In this document: in pieces, positions 1 through 9,734 of the stretch
Layout: every line of letters begins with the position of its first letter
Numbering within the stretch: the stretch's first letter is position 1
Assembly: GCA_027493935.1 (NCBI GenBank)
Contig: JAOSJV010000013.1
Coordinates: 1 to 64,000 of the forward strand
Source of the DNA: Burkholderiales bacterium
GTDB taxonomy: Bacteria; Pseudomonadota; Gammaproteobacteria; Burkholderiales; SG8-39
Length of the DNA stretch: 64,000 bases
Direction: 5' to 3'
Position numbers and translations under genes: made by a program
The notes under the pieces: model-generated
Seen by the model: the letters and a program-made list of their open reading frames with translations, nothing else
The model's database searches: none
Told to the model about the DNA's origin: nothing

Positions 1-797
1 AGCTCGCGCAACTCGATGCTGGTGCCCTCGAGCGAGGCCAACACCTCCGGCGATGCGGCCACCAAGAGCTTCCAGCCGAGCGACCAGACCTACCCGCTCG
101 CAGTCCGACTCACCGGGACGTTCAGGACCGCGTTTCGCGACGGCGCACCGCAGCCCTCCGCCGCCGACAAGAAGGAGGCGGCGCCCCGACCCGCGGCCGA
201 CCCGGACCGGCTCAGGGGAATCGAAGGGGGACAACTCGGTGATCCTGGTCGCCGACGCCGATCTCCTGCACGACGGCGCGGCGGTCGACATCCAGGAAAT
301 CTTCGGCCGCAAGATCGTCGTGCCGTCGAACGGCAACCTTGCGTTCGCTGTCGGCCTCGTCGAGCAGGCGGCCGGCGGCCAGGCGCTGCTCTCGCTGCGG
401 AGCCGCGCCGCGGCGCTGCGGCTCGCTCACCGTCGTGCGCGAGCTCGAGGCCGAGGGCGCAGAAGCAGTACTTCGGCAAGATCAAGGCGCTCGAGGACGA
501 GATCGCCAAGACCAACGAGAAGCTCCAGTCGCTGCAGAAGACGAGCGGCGCGGCGGCGAAGTCGGCCGAGATCCTGAGCCCCGAGCAGCAGGCCGAGCTC
601 GAGAGCTTCCGCAAGAGAGTCGTCGAGACGCGCCGCGAGCTGAAGGACGTGCGCAAGAACCTGCGCCAGGACGCCGAGAGCCTGGTGTTCTGGACCAAGG
701 TGGCGAACATCGCGGCAATGCCGATCCTGGTGGCGTTCGCCGGCCTGATCGTGGCGCTCGCGCGCCCGCGCGCGTGCGTCGCGCCGCGGCGGCATGA
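1..797 (+). CDS. GldG-like ABC transporter auxiliary protein, 3' part, frameshifted
   Basis: This is the C-terminal part of an ABC-type transport auxiliary protein of the GldG family; the 5' end lies outside the window. Coding potential moves between frames near positions 235, 420 and 455. The first stretch ends in a linker; the second reads like the GldG core (SVILVADADLLHDG, then FGRKIVVPSNGN and QALLSLRSR); the third is a coiled-coil region (KIKALEDEIAKTNEKLQSLQ) followed by one transmembrane segment near the C-terminus (FWTKVANIAAMPILVAFAG). The stop is in the third frame at 795-797. It lies 14 bp ahead of a DUF4340 gene, the usual partner in this kind of ABC operon, where GldG and DUF4340 proteins accompany an ATPase and a permease. 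The breaks look like sequence errors. Confidence 0.72.
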
Positions 798-811
798 GGG
801 GGAGTGCGCCG

Positions 812-1958
812 ATGAGCATGCGTTTCGCCCTGGTTCTCGTGGTGCTGATGCTGGCGCTCGGCGGCGGGGCGCTACTCTACCAGCAGCAGGAACGCGCGCA
901 GCGGGCGTCCAACGTCGACGTGCTCGGCCAGCCGCTGCTGAAGGGCCTGAGCGCGGCCGAGGTCGCGGCGATCCGTATCGCCGAGCGCGGCGGCGCACTC
1001 ACGGTCGCGCGCGAGGGCGAGCGTTGGGTGGTCGCCGAGCGCGGCGGCTACCCGGCCGACTACGCGAAAGTGCGCGAGTTCGTGCTGAAGGCAGGCGCGC
1101 TCAGGATCGGGCAGAGCGAGCCGATCGGCGACGAGGACCGCGCGCGCCTGAAGCTCGTTGCGCCCGGCGGTACGGGCGCCGAGGTGAAGCGCGACGGTGG
1201 CGGCACCTTGGTCGAGTTCCGTGCGGCGGACGGCAAGCCGCTCGCGAGCGTCGTGGTCGGGGCCAAGTACTTCAAGCAGGTGCCGGCGAACCCCGACCGC
1301 GCCGCCGGCGACGGCCGCTTCGTCATGCTGCCGGCCGACCCGAAGACGGTCTACGTGGTGTCCGATCCGCTCACCCAGGCGAGCGCGCAGAGTTCCGCGT
1401 GGATCGACACGACCGGCTTCTCCGCGGAGCGCGTCAAGTCGATCGCCTATCGCAGCGCCGGCGGGGAGCGCTGGAAGGTCGAGCGCGAGAGCGAAGCGGC
1501 CGGGGGGAGGCTCGAGGGCGCGCGACCGGGCGAAAAGGTCGACGTCACCAAGCCGAATTCGGCCGCCTACATGATGGGGCGCCTCGCGGTGGCCGACGTC
1601 GCGCCACCCGAAGTGCCGGCGGAAAAGACGGGCCTCGGGAAGCCGAGCGCAACGATCGTCGCCGAGACGTTCGACGGGCTCACCTACACCGTACGGCTTG
1701 GCGAGCGCGCGGGCGACGGCTACTACGCCAAGGTCGCGGTCGGGGGGCGACCTGGTGAAGGCGCGCGCGCCGGCCAAGGGCGAAAAGCCCGAGGAAGCCG
1801 CAGACCGCGACAAGCGCCACGCCGAGCGCATCGCGCAGCTCGAGGCGCGCCTCGCGCGCGAGAGGACGCTCGCCGCGCACACCCTGCTCATCGCGAAGTC
1901 CACGCTCGACGACCTGCTCAAGAAGCGCGCCGACCTCCTCGAGCAGAAGAAGGAGTGA
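812..1958 (+). CDS. DUF4340 domain-containing protein (frameshift near 1745)
   Basis: This is a membrane-anchored protein of the DUF4340 family. The ATG at 812 is chosen because it starts directly before an N-terminal hydrophobic anchor (FALVLVVLMLALGGGALLY, residues 4-22) and follows the GGGGGAG-like stretch after the upstream stop. The rest is predicted to face the periplasm. The reading frame is continuous to about residue 310 and then resumes in the next frame after a run of six G (1743-1748). Removing one G restores VGGDLVKA and a charged coiled-coil tail ending EQKKE. The gene sits directly after a GldG-like gene, as is typical of gliding-type ABC transporter operons, in which DUF4340 proteins have no assigned biochemical role. 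Confidence is high for the family and lower for any function. Confidence 0.8.
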
Positions 1959-1977
1959 CGGCGCGCGAGCGCCGTCA
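1956..1977 (+). terminator. Perfect hairpin at the end of the DUF4340 gene
   Basis: TGACGGCGC and GCGCCGTCA form a perfect 9-bp stem around the 4-nt loop GCGA. The stem includes the DUF4340 stop codon. No U-tract follows, so this may be a repeat element or a weak terminator between two convergent genes. The same GCGA loop recurs in the hairpin at 28193-28216. Confidence 0.45.
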
Positions 1978-2052
1978 TCCCCGCGCCCTTCGCCTCGTCG
2001 ATGCGCCGCCGGGATCCACCTGCGCGGGGGCGAAGGCACGCGGCGGGGCGCT

Positions 2053-3132
2053 TCAGCGCCAGCCGGCGAGCCAGACGATGAGGGGGAAGAGCACCGCGGT
2101 CGCAAGGCCGTTCAGACCCATGCCGAGCCCCGCGAACGCCCCCGCCTGCTCGCTCAGCTGGAACGCGCGTGCGGTACCGATGCCGTGCGCCGCGACGCCG
2201 ATCGCGAAGCCGCGCACGCCGTGGTCGCGGATCGCGAGCGCGTCGAGCACGTACTTCGCCATCACCGCGCCGAGAATCCCGGTGGAGACCACCAGCACCG
2301 CGGTGAGCGAGGGCAGCCCGCCGAGCTTCTCGGTGATGCCCATCGCGATCGGCGTGGTGACCGACTTCGGCGCGATCGAGATGAGCGTGGTGGCGCTTGC
2401 GCCGAGCGCCCAGGCGATTCCGACCGCGGATGCGATTGCGGCCACCGTGCCCACGACGAGCGCGCCCGCGAGCGGCAGCCAGGCCGCCTTCAGCCGGTCG
2501 AGCTGCGCGTAGAGCGGGATCGCCAGCGCGACCGTGGCCGGCCCGAGCAGGAAGTGCACGAACTGCGCGCCGTCGAAGTACGCGGCGTAAGGCGTGCCGG
2601 TGAGTTCGAGCAGCGCCACCAGCGTGGCGACCGAGAGCGCGACCGGATTGAGCAGCGGGTGGAAGCCGGCGCGCCGGTAGATCCAGTATGCACCCTGGTA
2701 GACGACCAGCGTGATCGTGAGTCCGAGCAGCGGGCTCGCCGAGAGGTAGACCCAGATGTCGGCAAGCTTCGGCGTCATTGCGCACCGTCCCCTGCGCGCG
2801 AGGCGCATGAACCAGCGCAGCGCAAGCGCGGTGAGCGCGATGGTGAAGGCGGTGCTCGCGACGAGCGCCGCGGCGATCGGAAGCCACTCCTCGCGCAGCC
2901 TTGCGAGGTGGACCATCACGCCGACACCGGCCGGCACGAACAGGAGCGAGAGATGCGCGAGGATCCCGTTCGCAGTCTCGCGCACACTCTCGCTCACGCC
3001 GCGCCGCGCGACGAGGGTCACGAAGAGCGCTGCGAACCCCACCACCGGTCCCGGCACCGGCAGCCCGAGCGCGACGACGACGGTCTCGCCGAGGAGCTGG
3101 TAGACGAGGAGGAGGGTGATGGCGCCGATCAT
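2053..3132 (-). CDS. LrgA-LrgB (CidA-CidB) type membrane protein, apparently fused
   Basis: The protein contains a complete LrgA/CidA-like module (about residues 1-115, four membrane segments, with GLPVPGPVVGF) followed by a complete LrgB/CidB-like module (about 119-359, beginning MTPKLADIWVYLSASPLLGL, with ITEKLGGLPSL and AAHGIGTARAF). Separate LrgA and LrgB proteins are known holin-like or export proteins tied to murein hydrolase control and to small organic acid export. The natural fusion PLGG1 is the plant plastid glycolate/glycerate transporter. The start at 3132 (MIGAITLLL) fits LrgA better than the upstream in-frame start at 3180. At the junction, loss of one base would give an LrgA stop overlapping the LrgB ATG (ATGA, ATG at 2776-2778), so two overlapping genes joined by a sequencing indel are as likely as a true fusion. 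Confidence 0.82.
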   Translation of the reverse strand: MIGAITLLLVYQLLGETVVVALGLPVPGPVVGFAALFVTLVARRGVSESVRETANGILAHLSLLFVPAGVGVMVHLARLREEWLPIAAALVASTAFTIALTALALRWFMRLARRGRCAMTPKLADIWVYLSASPLLGLTITLVVYQGAYWIYRRAGFHPLLNPVALSVATLVALLELTGTPYAAYFDGAQFVHFLLGPATVALAIPLYAQLDRLKAAWLPLAGALVVGTVAAIASAVGIAWALGASATTLISIAPKSVTTPIAMGITEKLGGLPSLTAVLVVSTGILGAVMAKYVLDALAIRDHGVRGFAIGVAAHGIGTARAFQLSEQAGAFAGLGMGLNGLATAVLFPLIVWLAGWR

Positions 3133-3180
3133 GAGTACCTCGCGCAAAAAGCGGGCCGCGAGCGATGTTAAGCCCGGCAC

Positions 3181-4000
3181 CGCATCGCGGACAATGATTG
3201 CGGGCCATGCGAGCTGCGAGCAGTGAGGGATGGCGCGAGTGACGTGTCGGATGGCCTCCTGCGGCCCTTTCCAGTCGCACCGAGGCCCACGCGGAAGCGG
3301 TGGACCGCCGGCGAGGGCTCGCTCGTGGGGCGTTCTTCGTCATGCGATACTTCGCCTGCCGAGCGCTTCGGGCGCGAGCGGGGCTAGCTCCTCCCCGATG
3401 CTTCGTCGCGACGCCCTGGCCGGGCGCCTGCAAGGGCAAGCCGGGCTTGGCCGCCGACCGCATAATGCGAAGAGAGCATACGGGCGGCCGGTGATCTCGG
3501 CCATCGCCGCGTCCTGGGGGAGGCAGCACGAGGCCGGGGCAGCGCGAAGTGTTGCGCACGTTGCGGGGCGAGTGCGCGATCGAGGCGGCGGCCCGGCGTG
3601 CGGCGAAGGTATATCGGGCAAGATCGGAACGATGAGGCCGGCGCGGTCGCGAGCGCGCCGCGCGCTGGACGTCGCGGGCTTCGGCGAGAAAGCCTTCCGC
3701 TCGCGCGTGCGCCTGCGCAACGGCGTGCCGAAGATCGCCCAGCGCGGTTGGTTGTCCGGTCTCGTGATTCCGGTGATCGCCGCGGTGCCGGCCGCGTTCG
3801 GCCGCAGGGTCGTCGAACGGGTCGCGTGAGCACGCGTGGATTGCGAGCCGGTCCGGCGCGACTCCTGCTCGGCATATTCCCCTCGCGCCGAGAACCCGTT
3901 AAGCTTACGTCGTAGCGCCGGGCGCTGCCGGTCGGGGCGCCCGCAACCTTTTCCTTGAGCATCAGGCTGTCGCGAAGACAGCGCGTCCCCGGAGGAGAGC
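3181..4000. other. Intergenic stretch with no recognisable gene
   Basis: This is about 820 bp between the divergent LrgAB and M24 genes. Open frames exist on both strands, but none shows a domain or coherent composition I recognise. A plus-strand stretch at about 3560-3829 could be the remnant of a small protein. A clear ribosome binding site (GGAGGAGAGC) ends the region just before the ATG at 4001, so the M24 promoter should lie here. Confidence 0.5.
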
Positions 4001-5266
4001 ATGGCAAACGTAGGCATGGTGGGTCTGGACTGGCAGCAGCGGATCAACTGGGATCGGCTGCGAAAGTACCGTCTGGACCGGGCGCGGGAGCGGATGAAGG
4101 CCCACGGCCTGGGCGCGCTGCTCCTGATGTACGACGAGAACTGCCGCTACGTCACGAGCACTCTGACTCCCGGCTGGAACCGCCTCAAGCCTGGCCTGCG
4201 CTATGCGATGCTGTGCGGCGACGATCCGCCGGTGCTGTTCGAGCAGGGCGACATCGGCTTCCAGATCGCGCGCCACTCGCCGTGGATCCCCAAGGAGAAC
4301 GTGCGCTGGTCGTATGCCTGGATCAAGGGGGCGGCCGGTCCGGCCTCGGCGCAGCAGGTGAAGAAGTTCACCAACGCGATCCTGCAGGAGATGAAGAAGT
4401 CGAACGTCTCCGGCATGAAGCTCGGCGTCGACTTCATCGACATCAACATGATCCAGGCCTTCAAGGACGCCAAGATCGACTGGGCCGACGGCATGAGCCC
4501 GATGATGGAGGCGCGCGCGGTCAAGAACGAGGACGAGCAGGAGTGCCTGCGCATCGTCGGCGCGATCGGCGACGGCGCGCACTGGGAGACGATGAAGTTC
4601 CTGCGGCCCGGGATCACCGAGAACCAGGTCACCGCGCACATCATGGAGTACCTCTATTCGATTCCGGGCATGGAGGACGTGGAGGACGTGATCGTCTCGT
4701 CCGGCCCGAACACCTGGCCGAACTGGCGCAACTTCTCAGACCGGATCATCCAGCCGGGCGACATCGTCTTCATGGATCTCGCCGCGCTCACCTGGAACGG
4801 CTACAAGTCCTGCTACTACCGCACCTATTGCGTGGGCAAGGAGCCGACGCAGGAGCAGAAGGACATCTACGCGACCGCGCTCAAGTGGTTGTACGACTCG
4901 ATCGACGCCGTGAAGGCGGGCACCACGACGCGCGAGATCGCCTCGAAGTGGCCCTCGGCGAGGGATGCGTGGGGCTACGAGGAGGAGGACCAGGCCGCGG
5001 CCAACCTGTGGGGCCATGGGCTCGGGCTCGCGCAGTACGACCCGCCGGTGATCTCGCGCATCTGGTCGCTCGACCACCCGATCGAGATCAAGCCGGGCAT
5101 GGTGTTCGCGCTCGAGACGCAGCACGGCAAGCGCTTCGAGTGGGGCGTGCGCATCGAGGAGATGCTGATCGTGCACCAGGACCGCATCGAGATCATCTCG
5201 AACTTCCCGGTGCAGCAGATCACGGTGGTCGATCCGATCCCAGGCTACGGCGCGCACGTGAAGTAG
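4001..5266 (+). CDS. M24-fold (pita-bread) metallopeptidase-like protein, non-canonical metal site
   Basis: This 421-residue protein has an N-terminal creatinase/prolidase-like domain (about 1-175) and a C-terminal M24 pita-bread domain (about 176-421). M24 enzymes include methionine and proline aminopeptidases, prolidase and several non-peptidases such as creatinase. The first metal Asp (D259 in FMDLAAL), the His (H339 in GHGLGL) and two Glu (E372 in FALETQ, E386 in RIEEM) are present. The second Asp, expected 11 residues after D259, is Ser270 in GYKSCYYR. A standard two-metal aminopeptidase site is therefore incomplete, and a hydrolase of non-peptide substrates is plausible. The ATG at 4001 has a strong GGAGGAGAGC site. 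It heads a plus-strand run of five genes (to 9671), and a paralogue with the same substitution lies at 9989-11265. Confidence 0.85.
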   Translation: MANVGMVGLDWQQRINWDRLRKYRLDRARERMKAHGLGALLLMYDENCRYVTSTLTPGWNRLKPGLRYAMLCGDDPPVLFEQGDIGFQIARHSPWIPKENVRWSYAWIKGAAGPASAQQVKKFTNAILQEMKKSNVSGMKLGVDFIDINMIQAFKDAKIDWADGMSPMMEARAVKNEDEQECLRIVGAIGDGAHWETMKFLRPGITENQVTAHIMEYLYSIPGMEDVEDVIVSSGPNTWPNWRNFSDRIIQPGDIVFMDLAALTWNGYKSCYYRTYCVGKEPTQEQKDIYATALKWLYDSIDAVKAGTTTREIASKWPSARDAWGYEEEDQAAANLWGHGLGLAQYDPPVISRIWSLDHPIEIKPGMVFALETQHGKRFEWGVRIEEMLIVHQDRIEIISNFPVQQITVVDPIPGYGAHVK

Positions 5267-5284
5267 CGCGGCGCGCACCCCGAT

Positions 5285-5420
5285 CCTCCTCGCCCTCCCC
5301 TTCCAGGGGAGGGGCGGGGTGGGGGTGCGACCTCACCCTCCCCCTTCCAGGGAGCGGGTCGGGGTGGAGGGCGACCTCACCCGCCCCCTTTCCGGGGCGG
5401 TTGGAATGGGGCTGCAGCAT
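5285..5420. repeat. Tandem palindromic repeat cluster (about three units)
   Basis: Three imperfect GC-rich units of about 40-50 bp, each built on a CTCCCCT-TCC-AGGGGAG type palindrome and separated by GCGACCTCACCC, fill the gap between the M24 gene and the next gene. A related unit occurs at 25628-25680. The structure is that of bacterial interspersed palindromes; it could end transcription or stabilise the upstream mRNA. Confidence 0.6.
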
Positions 5421-5450
5421 CAGAGCAATCGTTACCGACCGGCGCGACGC

Positions 5451-6738
5451 ATGACTTCGTTCGTGATTCCCCTCTCCGTCCCCGAGGCGACCGACCCCAA
5501 CCGCGTCGGGCCAAAGGCCGCGAATCTCGCGGCGCTCGGCCGTGCCGGCATGCCGATTCCCGACGGGTTCTGCGTCGACGCCGCGGCCTACCGCGCCCAG
5601 GTGGCCGCGCTCGGCCTGGAGGCCGCTGCGCGCGGCGCGTTCGCCGCCGAGGACCCGATGCAGGCGCGCCGCCACGCGCTCGCGATGAAGCTGGGGCTGC
5701 TCGAGCAGCCGCTCGTGCCGGCGGTGGGCGAGCCGCTGCTCGCTGCCTGGCGCAGCCTGATGCACCGCAACCGGGCGCCCGGCGTGGTGCGCTCCTCGGC
5801 CCTCGTCGAGGACCGCTACGGCTCGAGCTTCGCCGGCCAGTTCGAGAGCTACCTCGGGCTGCGCGGCGAGGAGGAGTTCGTCGTCGCCGTGCGCTCGTGC
5901 TGGGCTGCGCTGTGGTCGACGCGCGCGCTGCGCTACATGGCGACGCACGACGTCGACCCGGCCGACACCGCGATGGGCCTGCTCGTGCAGCCGCTCGTCG
6001 CCGCGCGCGCCGCCGGCGGCGCGCTCAGCCGCACCGCCGAGGGCGGCATGCGGATCAGCGCGACCTGGGGGCTCGGCTCCGCGATCGCCCAAGGCGAGGT
6101 GACGCCCGACCGCTACGAGCTCGACCGTGCAGGCAGGCTCGTCGAGACCGCGATCGGTCGCAAGGACCACAGCGTCGGGTGCGCGCACCGTCCCGAGCCG
6201 ACCGCGCAAGCGGTGCCGAAGGCGCTCGCCGAGGCGCCGTGCCTGGACGAGGCGCAGGTCGCCGAGCTCGGCCGGCTGCTCCTGGCGACCGAGGGGGCTG
6301 ATGGACATGCCGGTGGAGATCGAGTGGGCGCTCGACGACGCCGGCGTCAAGCTCCTGCAGGCGCGCCCGCTGCACATGGCGCCGGCGCCGGTGCCCGACG
6401 AGATCTGGCTGCAGCATCCGCGCCTGAGCGGGCACCCGGCCGGCGTCGGCTGGGGCGCGGGCCGCGCGTGCGTGGTGAACTGCGAGTGCGAGCTCGGGCG
6501 CGTGGGGCCCGGCGACGTGCTCGTCACGCGCGTCGCCGGACCGTCGCTCGCGCCGGTGCTCCAGCGCGTCGCCGGCGTCGTCGCCGAGCGCGGCGGCAGC
6601 ACCTCGCACCTCGCCTCCCTCGCGCGCGAGCGCGGCATTCCGATGGTGCTCGGCGTGCAGGACGCGACGCACCGCATTCCGGACGGGGTGCAGGTCGCGG
6701 TCGACGGCGTCGCCGGCATCGTGCGCTGGATGGGCTGA
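5451..6738 (+). CDS. PEP synthase/PPDK-like ATP-grasp plus phosphohistidine domain protein (frameshift near 6295)
   Basis: The first 280 residues match the ATP-grasp (PPDK N-terminal) domain: KAANLAALGRAGMPIPDGFC, VRSSALVEDRYGSSFAGQFES and ISATWGLGSAIAQGEVTPDRY are all typical. After one extra G in a G run near 6295 the frame resumes with the ATP-grasp end (VEIEWALDDAGVKLLQARPL) and a C-terminal swivelling domain carrying the phosphate-accepting His in GGSTSHLASLARERGIP. The protein of about 428 residues lacks the C-terminal PEP/pyruvate-binding TIM barrel of PEP synthase. Known two-domain relatives phosphorylate small organic acceptors with ATP (rifampin phosphotransferase, phenylphosphate synthase). 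Transfer of phosphate to a pathway-specific substrate is therefore my inference. Its TGA shares one base with the ATG of the next gene (TGATG), implying co-translation. Confidence 0.78.
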
Positions 6739-7727
6739 TGCGCCCGCGGGTATTCGTCACCCAGCCGGTGGCCGCGAGCGCGATCGAGCGGCTGCGCGCG
6801 GTGGCCGACGTGGACGTCAACCCGGACGCCTCGCGCGCCCTCTCCAAGGCCGAGCTGCTCGCCGAGGCGCGCAGCCACGACATCCTGTTCTGCCTGCTGC
6901 TCGACCGCCTCGACCGGGACGTGATCGCCGAGAACCCGAAGCTGCGCATGATCGCAACGATGACGATCACGCCGCCCGACATCGATGTCGCCGAGGCAAC
7001 GCGCCGCCGCATACCGGTCAGCGTCGTTCCGCGCGCGCTGCTGAACGACGCCACCGCCGATCTGACGTGGGCGCTGCTGCTCGCCGTGGCGCGGCGCGTG
7101 GTCGAAGGCGACCAGCTCGTGCGCCGCGGGATCTTCCCCGGCGCGCAGTCCTCCTATCTTCTCGGCGGTGGCGTCTCGGGCAAGACGCTCGGCATCGTCG
7201 GCATGGGCGGCATCGGCCGCGCGGTGGCGCGCCGCGCGCACGGCTTCTCGATGCCGGTGCTCTATCACGACCCGCGCCGCCTGCCGGCCGCCGAGGAGCA
7301 GCGCCTCGGCGCGACCTGGACCGCGCTCGACCGCCTGCTCGCCGAGTCTGACTTCGTGTCGCTGCACGTGAATCTCGCCCCGGAGACGCGCCACCTGATC
7401 GGCGCGCGCGAGCTCGGCCTGATGAAGTCCACCGCCTACCTGATCAACGCGTCGCGCGGCCCGATCGTCGAGGAGCGCGCGCTCGCGCGCGCGCTCGCCG
7501 AGCGTCGCATCGCCGGCGCCGGGCTCGATGTCTTCGAGCACGAGCCGCAGGTCGACGCCGAGCTGCGCAAGCTGCCGAATGCGGTCTTCACGCCGCACGT
7601 CGGCAGCGCGGTCGGCGCGCTGCGCGAGCAGATGGCGAACGTCGTCGTCGATAACATCCTGGCCGTGCTGGAAGGCAAGCTACCGCCGAACTGCTACAAC
7701 CCCGAGATCTACGCGAACCGGAACTGA
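6738..7727 (+). CDS. D-isomer-specific 2-hydroxyacid dehydrogenase
   Basis: This 329-residue NAD(P)-dependent dehydrogenase is of the phosphoglycerate/hydroxypyruvate/glyoxylate reductase superfamily. The Rossmann motif GIVGMGGIGRAVARR lies at about residues 153-167. The catalytic Arg is in NASRGPIVEE, the Glu in GLDVFEHEP and the His in TPHVGS. Members interconvert 2-keto acids and D-2-hydroxyacids. The ATG at 6738 overlaps the preceding stop by one base, so it is probably translated with the PEP-synthase-like protein. A second, diverged copy of the family follows 1 bp later, suggesting two successive or alternative keto-acid reductions in one pathway. Substrate cannot be read from the sequence. 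Confidence 0.9.
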   Translation: MRPRVFVTQPVAASAIERLRAVADVDVNPDASRALSKAELLAEARSHDILFCLLLDRLDRDVIAENPKLRMIATMTITPPDIDVAEATRRRIPVSVVPRALLNDATADLTWALLLAVARRVVEGDQLVRRGIFPGAQSSYLLGGGVSGKTLGIVGMGGIGRAVARRAHGFSMPVLYHDPRRLPAAEEQRLGATWTALDRLLAESDFVSLHVNLAPETRHLIGARELGLMKSTAYLINASRGPIVEERALARALAERRIAGAGLDVFEHEPQVDAELRKLPNAVFTPHVGSAVGALREQMANVVVDNILAVLEGKLPPNCYNPEIYANRN

Positions 7728-7728
7728 C

Positions 7729-8719
7729 ATGACTGCCAAAGCGAAGGTGCTGGTCACCGACTACGTGTGGGACTCGCTCGACGTCGAGCGGGGGATCCTC
7801 GGCCACCTCGCCGAGCTCGGTGCGGTTCAGGCCAAGAAGCCCGAGGAGTTCCTGCCGCAGGCGGCCGACTGCGACGCGCTGCTGAACACCTACGCCGGAC
7901 CGATCACCGCCGAGGCGATGGCGAAGATGCCGAAGTGCAGGATCATCGCGCGCTACGGGATCGGCGTGGACACGATCGACCTCGAAGCCGCAACTGCGGC
8001 AGGCATCATCGTCACCAACAATCCCACCTACTGCATCGAGGAAGTCTCCGAGCACGCGATGGCGCTGCTGCTCGCCTGCGTCCGCAAGATTGCGTTCTAC
8101 GACCGCCAGGTGCGCGCCGGCGTCTGGGCGGTGTCGCCGGGCAAGCCGATCTTCCGCGTCGCCGGCAGCACGCTGGGGCTGGTCGGGTTCGGCAACATCG
8201 CGCGGCAGGTGGCGGTGCGCGCCGCGGCGTTCGGCATGCGGGTGCTCTACGCCGACCCGTTCGTGAAGCAGGGCCAGTTCGACGCGCCGGGCGAGAAAGT
8301 CGAGCTCGACCGGCTCCTCGCCGAAGCGGGATTTCGTCTCGCTGCATCCGCCGCTCACGCCCGAGACGCGCAAGCTCGTGAACGACGCGGCGTTGGCGAA
8401 GATGAAGCCCACCGCATTTCTCATCAACTGCGCGCGCGGGCCAGTGGTCGACACCGAGGCGCTGGTGCGCGCGCTCGACGCGAAGAGAATCGCGGGTGCC
8501 GCGCTCGACACGGTGGACCCCGAGCCGCTGCCGGACCCGCATCCGCTGCGCGGCCGCGAGAACGTGATCTTCGCGCCGCACGCCGCCTGGTACAGCGAGC
8601 AGGCGATGGTCGGCCTGCAGTCAGGCGCGCCGAACGAGGTGCGCCGCGTGCTTTCGGGCGAGTGGCCAGTGAATGTCGTCAACCCGGCCGTCCGAGGCAG
8701 GAACCGCGCAGGGCTGTAA
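7729..8719 (+). CDS. D-isomer-specific 2-hydroxyacid dehydrogenase, second copy (frameshift near 8333)
   Basis: This is a C-terminal-binding-protein/phosphoglycerate-dehydrogenase-like enzyme of about 330 residues. The Rossmann motif LGLVGFGNIARQVA, the Arg region INCARGPVVDTEAL, the Glu region ALDTVDPEPLP and the His in FAPHAAWYSEQA are all present. The frame breaks at about 8333: removing one G from GCGGGAT restores ADFVSLHPPLTPETRK. The IARYGIGVDTIDL and IVTNNPTYCIEEVSEHA segments are typical of the CtBP-like subgroup, unlike the preceding paralogue. It starts 1 bp after that gene ends and is followed 33 bp later by the LysR regulator, so it belongs to the same operon. Confidence 0.87.
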
Positions 8720-8752
8720 GGGCGTCCGGCGGCGCGGGCCGGATCGACGGCA

Positions 8753-9671
8753 GTGAACCCGATCACCATCCGCCAGCTGCGCTACTTCGCGGCGGTGTTC
8801 GAGGAGTCGAGCTTCTCGAAGGCCGCGGAGCGGGAGCACTGCTCGCAGCCGGCCCTGAGCGCGCAGATCCGCAATCTCGAGCAGATCCTGCGACGCCCGC
8901 TCTTCGACCGTGCAACGAGCGGGGTGGCGCCTACCGCGGCCGGACAGCGCTTCTACCGCCACGCGGTCGCGATCCTGCGATCGCTCGAGACCGCCAACCT
9001 CGAGATCGCCGAGATGGGCGGAGAGACCGGCGGGCTGGTGCGGTGCGGGCTCATTCCCTCGGTCGTGCGCGGGCTGCTGCCGGCGTTCCTGCCCGGGTTC
9101 ATCGAGACCTATCCGATGATCGACATCCGGGTGATCCAGGGGTTCAGCGACACCCTCGCCGAGCGGGTGCTCGCGGACGAGGTCGATTTCGCGGTGGTCC
9201 TCAGCCCGCCGCGGCACGAGGGACTCGACATCGTGAGGTTCGCCGATTGCGCGATGGCGCTCATCAGCAATCCGGCCCTCGGGCTCCCCCGCGGGCGTCC
9301 CGGTGCGGCTTGCGGAGCTGCCGCCGGTCGATCTGGTCGTTCCCTCGCCAAATCACACGCTGCGGCGCATGATCGAGCAGCGCATCTGGACCAAGGAGAT
9401 CCGCGTCGGCCGGCGGCTGGAGATGGACACCGTGCATGGCATGATCGACTTCGTCGTGCACGGCGCCCGCTGGGCGACGCTGCTGCCGTTCGTTGCGGTG
9501 GCCTGCGACGTCGGCTCGGACCGGCTCTGCATCAACCCCGTGGTCGAGCCGCGGCTGGACGCGGACCTGTACCTGATCCGTCTCGCACAGAAGTCCACTG
9601 CTGCCGCCGGCGGGCTGCTGATCGAAGCGTTGCGCGAGCAGGCCGCGGCGGCCGGCGGCGCCGTCGCCTGA
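8753..9671 (+). CDS. LysR-family transcriptional regulator (frameshift near 9285)
   Basis: The N-terminal winged helix-turn-helix (residues about 1-65, with FSKAAEREHCSQPALSAQI) is followed by a LysR substrate-binding domain that is continuous once one extra G in a GGG near 9285 is removed. The GTG at 8753 is the only start that keeps the full HTH. LysR proteins usually sense a pathway intermediate and control adjacent or divergent genes. Here the gene is the last of the plus-strand run, so it probably regulates the M24/2-hydroxyacid dehydrogenase locus, perhaps including the convergent M24 gene at 9989-11265. The effector is unknown. Confidence 0.88.
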
Positions 9672-9734
9672 GGGCGGGGCCGGCCGGCCGCTGTGCGTTC
9701 TCAAGGTGCGCCAGCGCCAGCCGCGCTCGCCCCG

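Noticed and set aside
872..3559. Very long minus-strand open frame (895 codons) across GldG/DUF4340 and LrgAB
   Set aside because: Its Arg/Ala/Gly-rich composition is that of a shadow frame in high-GC DNA; the real genes in other frames explain the same bases.
3230..3829. Plus-strand 199-codon frame before the first M24 gene
   Set aside because: No domain, no ribosome binding site and mixed composition; at best a remnant.
5220..7598. Minus-strand open frame of 792 codons opposite the PEP-synthase-like and dehydrogenase genes
   Set aside because: It has no domain and low-complexity composition, and is antisense to two clearly recognisable enzymes.
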